A stretch of 64,000 nucleotides of DNA from a virus: positions 102,901 through 166,900 of the IMG/VR virus record IMGVR_UViG_3300021479_000006; one strand, written 5' to 3'. Of this stretch, positions 59,731-64,000 are shown piece by piece. The notes under the pieces are model-generated. The model did not search any database and was not told the DNA's origin. It worked only from the letters and a program-made list of their open reading frames with translations. The position numbers and the translations under genes were made by a program. Position 1 is the stretch's first letter; every line of letters begins with the position of its first letter.

Positions 59731-62700
59731 ATGATTAATATAGCAAGTATATCAAATAATACTATAGAATTCACAAGTACAAATGATCCTATCACTCTAT
59801 CAGGAGATGTCTCTGGATCTGGAACTAACGGAATCACTACTCTTGTAAATTGGCCTAATGGTTATCCAACTTACGATACTAGATATTCTACACCTTCGAG
59901 TACAGATACATTTACAAATAAGTCAGGTAATATTTCGCAATGGTCTAATGATTCGGAATATTTAACAGGAAATGAATTAATTATATTATCAGGAGATGTT
60001 ACTGGATCTGGTACTTCTGGAATTTCAACAATAGTTACTTGGTCTAATGGATATCCTACTTATGATGCTAGATATGTTACACCTTCCAGTACAAATACAT
60101 TTACAAATAAATCAGGTAACATTTCGCAATGGTTTAATGATGTTGGTTATTTAACCAATGATAAACCAATAATTTTATCTGGTGATGTAAGTGGAACTGG
60201 TACTTCAGGTATTGCTACATCCGTTAATTGGACAAGTGGTTATGCAACTTATGATTCAAGATATACATCTAAAATAGAAACACCTTTAAATGTAAAAGAT
60301 TATGGTGCAGTTGGTGATGGTATTACAGATGATACAGTAGCAATTAACGCTGCCTTGGCAGCAATGGGTACTCTAAATAAAGATTTATTCTTACCAAGTG
60401 GTACTTATTTAGTAAATACTTATACGGCACCTATTTTATCTGGATCAAGTAATAAAATATTAAGAGTAGAGAATTCTGGTATAGTAAAATTTAGAATATT
60501 TGGGGAAAAGGGTACTTGTATAACATCTAGTCTAGATAATGGTACACAATTAATTTTGTATAATAAATTAACCGATTGTGTAATAGAAAATATATTTTTC
60601 CAAAATACTCATGCTGTAACACTAAATCAAACAGGAGCAATTTATTTATCCGGTACATCATCACAAAATATTAAAAATTTAAAAATAAAAGGTTGTAGAT
60701 TTGAAGGTTATTCTACAGCAATACTAACACAAGGTGTAACTGGTTTCACAATTGAAGATTGTATATTTGAATCACCTCTGGGACATGATAACGCACAAAA
60801 CAATACACAACCAGCAGTGTATGTATGGTTTCATGATAATCCTGGACAAGGTGTATGTATAGATGTTAAAATTAGAAATTGTGTCGCTAACGGGTTTTCT
60901 GGAACAGATATTACAACTACTACAACTAAAAGACCTATGGATGGCTTTTTGGATGGTACAGTTTATGGTTTAGAATATATTGGTAATACGACTAAAAATT
61001 TTAGTCAGGAACATATTATATTATATCCAACAGTACCGGCATCTACTACAGTAGTTGTAGATTCATATTCATTACTAATTGCAGATTCACATTTTTATTT
61101 GTCTGTTGTACCAAATTCTGTTTATACGCCAACGAGTAGTACTTCTGGATTAACTAGTAATTATGGTGTAAGAGCTGATTGTAATAATGTTAATATTTCT
61201 AATTGTGATTTCTTCGATTATACATCTGGTATATTAATATTACCATTACAATTTCCGACACTTAAACAACACGGATTTAAAATATCTAATAATAGATTTT
61301 ATAGTCCAAGAACCACTACACCTGTAGCATATACACCTTATGAAGCTATAAAAATACAAGGATCTACAACAACAGGTAATGCTGCTTATAATATAACAGT
61401 TGATAGCAATTATATAGATATTGATGGAATAACATTACAATCTAATAGAGGTGCAATCTCTATTTACAATTCGGAAAAGGTAAATGTTATGAATAACACC
61501 ATTTATAGTCAAAATGTTAATCTAAATGGTTATACATTAAATGGTATTTTATTATCAAATCTAAATAATACTACGTTAAAAAACAATAATATAATTGGTA
61601 TAGCGACACCTTATAATATATCTGGGGTTCCTGTAGGAAATTTAATAACAGATTCAACAGTTCCAACATTGGGTGATTTACAACTTAGAAATGGTGGAGT
61701 ACCTAATGAAATGGTAACTTTATTAGGTAATATAACATTTGCTGATTCAGCACCAAAAAACTATTATTGGAATTCTACATCTATTGCAACTATAGATAAT
61801 ATATCAATTGTGGGTTCTACATCTGGGACTGGTAGATGGGTAGCATTACCGGTACAATCAAATTTAATAACACCTATAGTATATGGATCTAGTACATCTG
61901 GTGGTGCTTTAAGATTAGATAGCACTTCAAATTCAATTAAAGGTAATATTTATTTTGATGATTCTTCTGGATTTGACTCAATAAATATGTTTTTAGGTAT
62001 AGGTACACCAATTCCTCAGTCAAAATTACATTTAGTTGGTAATATAAAAACTTCAGCCTGGACAACAAATGGTATTGGTTTAAGAATAGCTCCTGCTGTG
62101 TATACTGATACAACGAGTAATGGTGCTGTACCAACTGTTTATGCTCATACAATAGGATCACCTACGTTTGCTACATCATCTGTTACAACTTATTCGCAAG
62201 CAGCAACTCTGTTTATAGATAAGCCAACAGCTGGAACAAATGCTACAGATGCAAACATTTCCTCTCTTATATTAGGTGGTGATTTACAACTTCAAACCGG
62301 ATCAACAGCTAAAATTGGAACAATTGATAACAATGGTCTCAATATTAGAACTAATTCTATAAGTAGAATATTATTAACTGCCTCAGGTCAAATGACTTTT
62401 CAGAATACAGGTTCTGCTAGTGGATCAGTACCATTTATTCAATTTACACAAGCAGTAAATACTGGAGGTAGTGGAAGTGGATTTTTATGGACAGCTGCTC
62501 CTCATACTGGTCAAGCAAATAACACTGAAATAACTGATATTAATTTCAATTTATCAGCAAATATGAAAATGCTTGATGGTACATCGGGATTACAAAGAGC
62601 ATTTAGAATACAAGGAAGAACTTATACACCTGTTACAAGTAATTTGACTTTAATTGAGGCTTCTACATTAGAAGTAAATCCTCCCATCGCTGGTATAGGA

Positions 62701-62985
62701 ACAATTATTGATACGAATTATGCAATAAAAAGTACAGGTAATATAGGACTTATAGATGCGAATCTAGTATTAGGATCTACATCAGGTACTATGATTGGAA
62801 CTTCAATAACACAGAAATTAGCATTTTGGAATGCAACACCGATAGTTCAACCTACTATTGCTATTACAGCTTCAACATTTATAGCCAACCCGAGTACGAA
62901 CACAGTATTTAATGAAAGTACTTTTGATGGATATACAATAGCACAAATTGTGAAAGCATTAAGAAGTGTAGGGCTTTTAGCTTAA
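59731..62985 (+). CDS. tail spike with pectate-lyase-type beta-helix
   Basis: 1084 aa. N-terminal three-fold repeat (residues ~15-185) of GDVSGSGTxGITTxVxW ... TFTNKSGNISQW units. Residues ~190-600 are a right-handed beta-helix with a pectate lyase 3-type start (NVKDYGAVGDGITDDTVAINAAL). The C-terminal part is a Ser/Thr/Gly-rich beta region. Probably a receptor-binding spike with a polysaccharide depolymerase. Sits behind an AATATATAG motif. Confidence 0.78.
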   Translation: MINIASISNNTIEFTSTNDPITLSGDVSGSGTNGITTLVNWPNGYPTYDTRYSTPSSTDTFTNKSGNISQWSNDSEYLTGNELIILSGDVTGSGTSGISTIVTWSNGYPTYDARYVTPSSTNTFTNKSGNISQWFNDVGYLTNDKPIILSGDVSGTGTSGIATSVNWTSGYATYDSRYTSKIETPLNVKDYGAVGDGITDDTVAINAALAAMGTLNKDLFLPSGTYLVNTYTAPILSGSSNKILRVENSGIVKFRIFGEKGTCITSSLDNGTQLILYNKLTDCVIENIFFQNTHAVTLNQTGAIYLSGTSSQNIKNLKIKGCRFEGYSTAILTQGVTGFTIEDCIFESPLGHDNAQNNTQPAVYVWFHDNPGQGVCIDVKIRNCVANGFSGTDITTTTTKRPMDGFLDGTVYGLEYIGNTTKNFSQEHIILYPTVPASTTVVVDSYSLLIADSHFYLSVVPNSVYTPTSSTSGLTSNYGVRADCNNVNISNCDFFDYTSGILILPLQFPTLKQHGFKISNNRFYSPRTTTPVAYTPYEAIKIQGSTTTGNAAYNITVDSNYIDIDGITLQSNRGAISIYNSEKVNVMNNTIYSQNVNLNGYTLNGILLSNLNNTTLKNNNIIGIATPYNISGVPVGNLITDSTVPTLGDLQLRNGGVPNEMVTLLGNITFADSAPKNYYWNSTSIATIDNISIVGSTSGTGRWVALPVQSNLITPIVYGSSTSGGALRLDSTSNSIKGNIYFDDSSGFDSINMFLGIGTPIPQSKLHLVGNIKTSAWTTNGIGLRIAPAVYTDTTSNGAVPTVYAHTIGSPTFATSSVTTYSQAATLFIDKPTAGTNATDANISSLILGGDLQLQTGSTAKIGTIDNNGLNIRTNSISRILLTASGQMTFQNTGSASGSVPFIQFTQAVNTGGSGSGFLWTAAPHTGQANNTEITDINFNLSANMKMLDGTSGLQRAFRIQGRTYTPVTSNLTLIEASTLEVNPPIAGIGTIIDTNYAIKSTGNIGLIDANLVLGSTSGTMIGTSITQKLAFWNATPIVQPTIAITASTFIANPSTNTVFNESTFDGYTIAQIVKALRSVGLLA

Positions 62986-63007
62986 GAGAGTTTTATAGAA
63001 AAAATAT

Positions 63008-63042
63008 AAAAGGTAGTAATTTTTAGTTAATTACTACCTTTT
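63008..63042. terminator. bidirectional terminator
   Basis: A 14-bp stem AAAAGGTAGTAATT with its complement around a 7-nt loop, between the convergent tail spike and the secreted-protein gene (whose stop lies in it). Confidence 0.85.
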
Positions 63043-63988
63043 GTGTTTTAATGAGTAAACCATTACATATTACTTTTATATAAAATACACCGGATATATT
63101 AGTTTTGATACTTTCATTAATATCACCTGATTTTATGAAATAACAAAAAACTTGTTGACCTAAAGTATTTGTAAAATATAAATCTATATTATCTTTAGAT
63201 GATCCAATAACATTAACACAATCATTTTGATTATAAAAAGTAATATTGGTTTCATCTATACCTTCTACTTCAACTATTGATGAGTATGCAAAATTACTAT
63301 TATAATCAACTTGTTTAAGTCTGTAGTATGTTTTTATATCTGTGTCTGTGATATCTAAATAAGAATAATCAATAATTGTTTTACTGTTTTTATATCCTGG
63401 TAATTGTTTTAAAACTGACCAGTTTATAGCATCACTGCTTTTCTCTAAAAGAAAATATTCATTATTAATTTCATTAGTTGTCACCCAAGTTAATAAGTTA
63501 CCTTTGTATGTTCTTTTACAGTCAAAAGAAAGTAATTCAACTGGTGTTGAAAAAGAACATATCAAAAATTGATTTGGTATACCAGGACCTTGTATTTGAA
63601 TTTGTATACTTGGATTAAAAAAGCTAACCTGAACTGTTGCACAATTTGTATTATTTGTAAATGAATTTCCTGTAGAGGTTGTTGTTCCTGAGCCTGCATT
63701 ATTTGGTAGATTAAAAAAGTTAGCTGAATATCCTGAAGCTAACACATTACCTTGTAAAGTCCATAAGCCTCCACCAGGTATATTTATACCAGTAAAATTT
63801 ATATTGTAATCTAAAACATAATTGAAATTATATCCGCCTGATGGACAAATTATTTTATTAGTAGATATAGAAACTGGTGTAACATCAATATGAACAGTAT
63901 AACCATTAGTAGATGTTACAGTACATTGACTGTATGCAGAGAGAAAGCTTATAAAGCAAAAAAAGAATATTAGTAATAAATTTCTCAT
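63023..63988 (-). CDS. secreted protein with T9SS-substrate-like C-terminal domain
   Basis: 321 aa. Signal peptide ending LSAYSQ (~residue 21). A beta-rich ligand-type domain follows, then a PVELLSFDCKRTYKGNLLTWVTTNEINNEYFLLEKSSD fibronectin-like segment and a C-terminal block ending GVFYIKVICNGLLIKTQKVVIN. Both are standard in Bacteroidetes T9SS cargo proteins (type A sorting domain). Probably secreted to, or attached at, the cell surface. Such a protein is unusual for a phage. It may be a moron or host-derived gene; the flanking phage genes show no sign of a prophage boundary in the window. Confidence 0.72.
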   Translation of the reverse strand: MRNLLLIFFFCFISFLSAYSQCTVTSTNGYTVHIDVTPVSISTNKIICPSGGYNFNYVLDYNINFTGINIPGGGLWTLQGNVLASGYSANFFNLPNNAGSGTTTSTGNSFTNNTNCATVQVSFFNPSIQIQIQGPGIPNQFLICSFSTPVELLSFDCKRTYKGNLLTWVTTNEINNEYFLLEKSSDAINWSVLKQLPGYKNSKTIIDYSYLDITDTDIKTYYRLKQVDYNSNFAYSSIVEVEGIDETNITFYNQNDCVNVIGSSKDNIDLYFTNTLGQQVFCYFIKSGDINESIKTNISGVFYIKVICNGLLIKTQKVVIN

Positions 63989-64000
63989 TTTTACTTTTAT

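Noticed and set aside
56240-63988. cas genes near the array
   Set aside because: No Cas1, Cas2, Cas9 or Cas13-like (two R-x4-H HEPN) gene is found in this window.

Overview
The window looks like part of the genome of a large, AT-rich, contractile-tailed (T4-like) phage of a Bacteroidetes/Flavobacteria-type host. Phage evidence: a tail tube protein (gp19-like), a giant tail sheath (gp18-like), a gp25-like baseplate wedge protein, a Cys-rich baseplate hub protein, several tail fibres, a pectate-lyase-fold tail spike, a GH19 endolysin, a gp46/SbcC-like ATPase and a GIY-YIG homing endonuclease. Host evidence: several promoters match the Bacteroidetes form TTTG-N19/20-TAnnTTTG, lipoproteins carry Bacteroidetes-like lipoboxes, and the last gene encodes a secreted protein with a T9SS-substrate-like C-terminus.

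Layout. 1-5 kb: a DRTase-Nudix fusion, small genes, a promoter/mini-ORF/terminator unit, five tRNA-like genes (His, a Trp-like one, Arg-ACG, Arg-TCT, Thr) and a compact arginyl-tRNA synthetase. 4.6-9.3 kb: endolysin, small membrane and zinc-ribbon proteins, a TrpF-like barrel, an 857-bp non-autonomous transposon that interrupts a phage gene, and a rhomboid protease. 9.3-15.9 kb (minus): gp46-like ATPase, an altered RNase HII and unknown proteins. 16-22.3 kb: a zinc-ribbon protein, a WG-repeat protein, two HAD-like proteins and GNAT- and ART-like proteins. 22.3-42.2 kb: the tail module, with an amidoligase, a ParB-like protein and a SLOG protein between structural genes. 42.3-47.9 kb: surface lipoprotein, possible sliding clamp, DnaJ and translation factor IF-3. 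48-55.6 kb: mainly small proteins with a common N-terminal tag, plus a P-loop kinase, an alarmone-hydrolase-like HD protein and a nucleotidyltransferase. 55.7-64 kb: a CRISPR-like mini-array directly downstream of a GluR0-like ligand-gated channel gene, a 2H phosphoesterase, a pectate-lyase tail spike and the T9SS-type secreted protein.

Main points. (1) At 56632-56865 there are four 36-bp repeats separated by three unrelated spacers of exactly 30 bp, with repeat architecture resembling type VI-B (Cas13b) arrays and no cas gene in the window. The array is the 3' end of an apparent operon behind an ionotropic-glutamate-receptor-like potassium channel. (2) About fifteen genes of differing function share an N-terminal tag of the form M-K-x-[YF]-x-x-x-F-x-x-[FY]-[IVL]-x-E, closely resembling the T4 capsid-targeting sequence and its prohead-protease site. 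This suggests a large set of capsid-packaged, possibly injected proteins. (3) The 857-bp element has 24-bp terminal inverted repeats and an 8-bp target duplication. Removing it in silico restores a start codon and exactly such a tag on the interrupted gene. (4) Translation genes (ArgRS, two Arg tRNAs, IF-3, DnaJ) suggest extensive takeover of protein synthesis. Two motif classes, the host-like promoters and a TATATA-type late-promoter-like motif, suggest early/late regulation. Functional assignments rest on reading motifs by eye; no database search was run.
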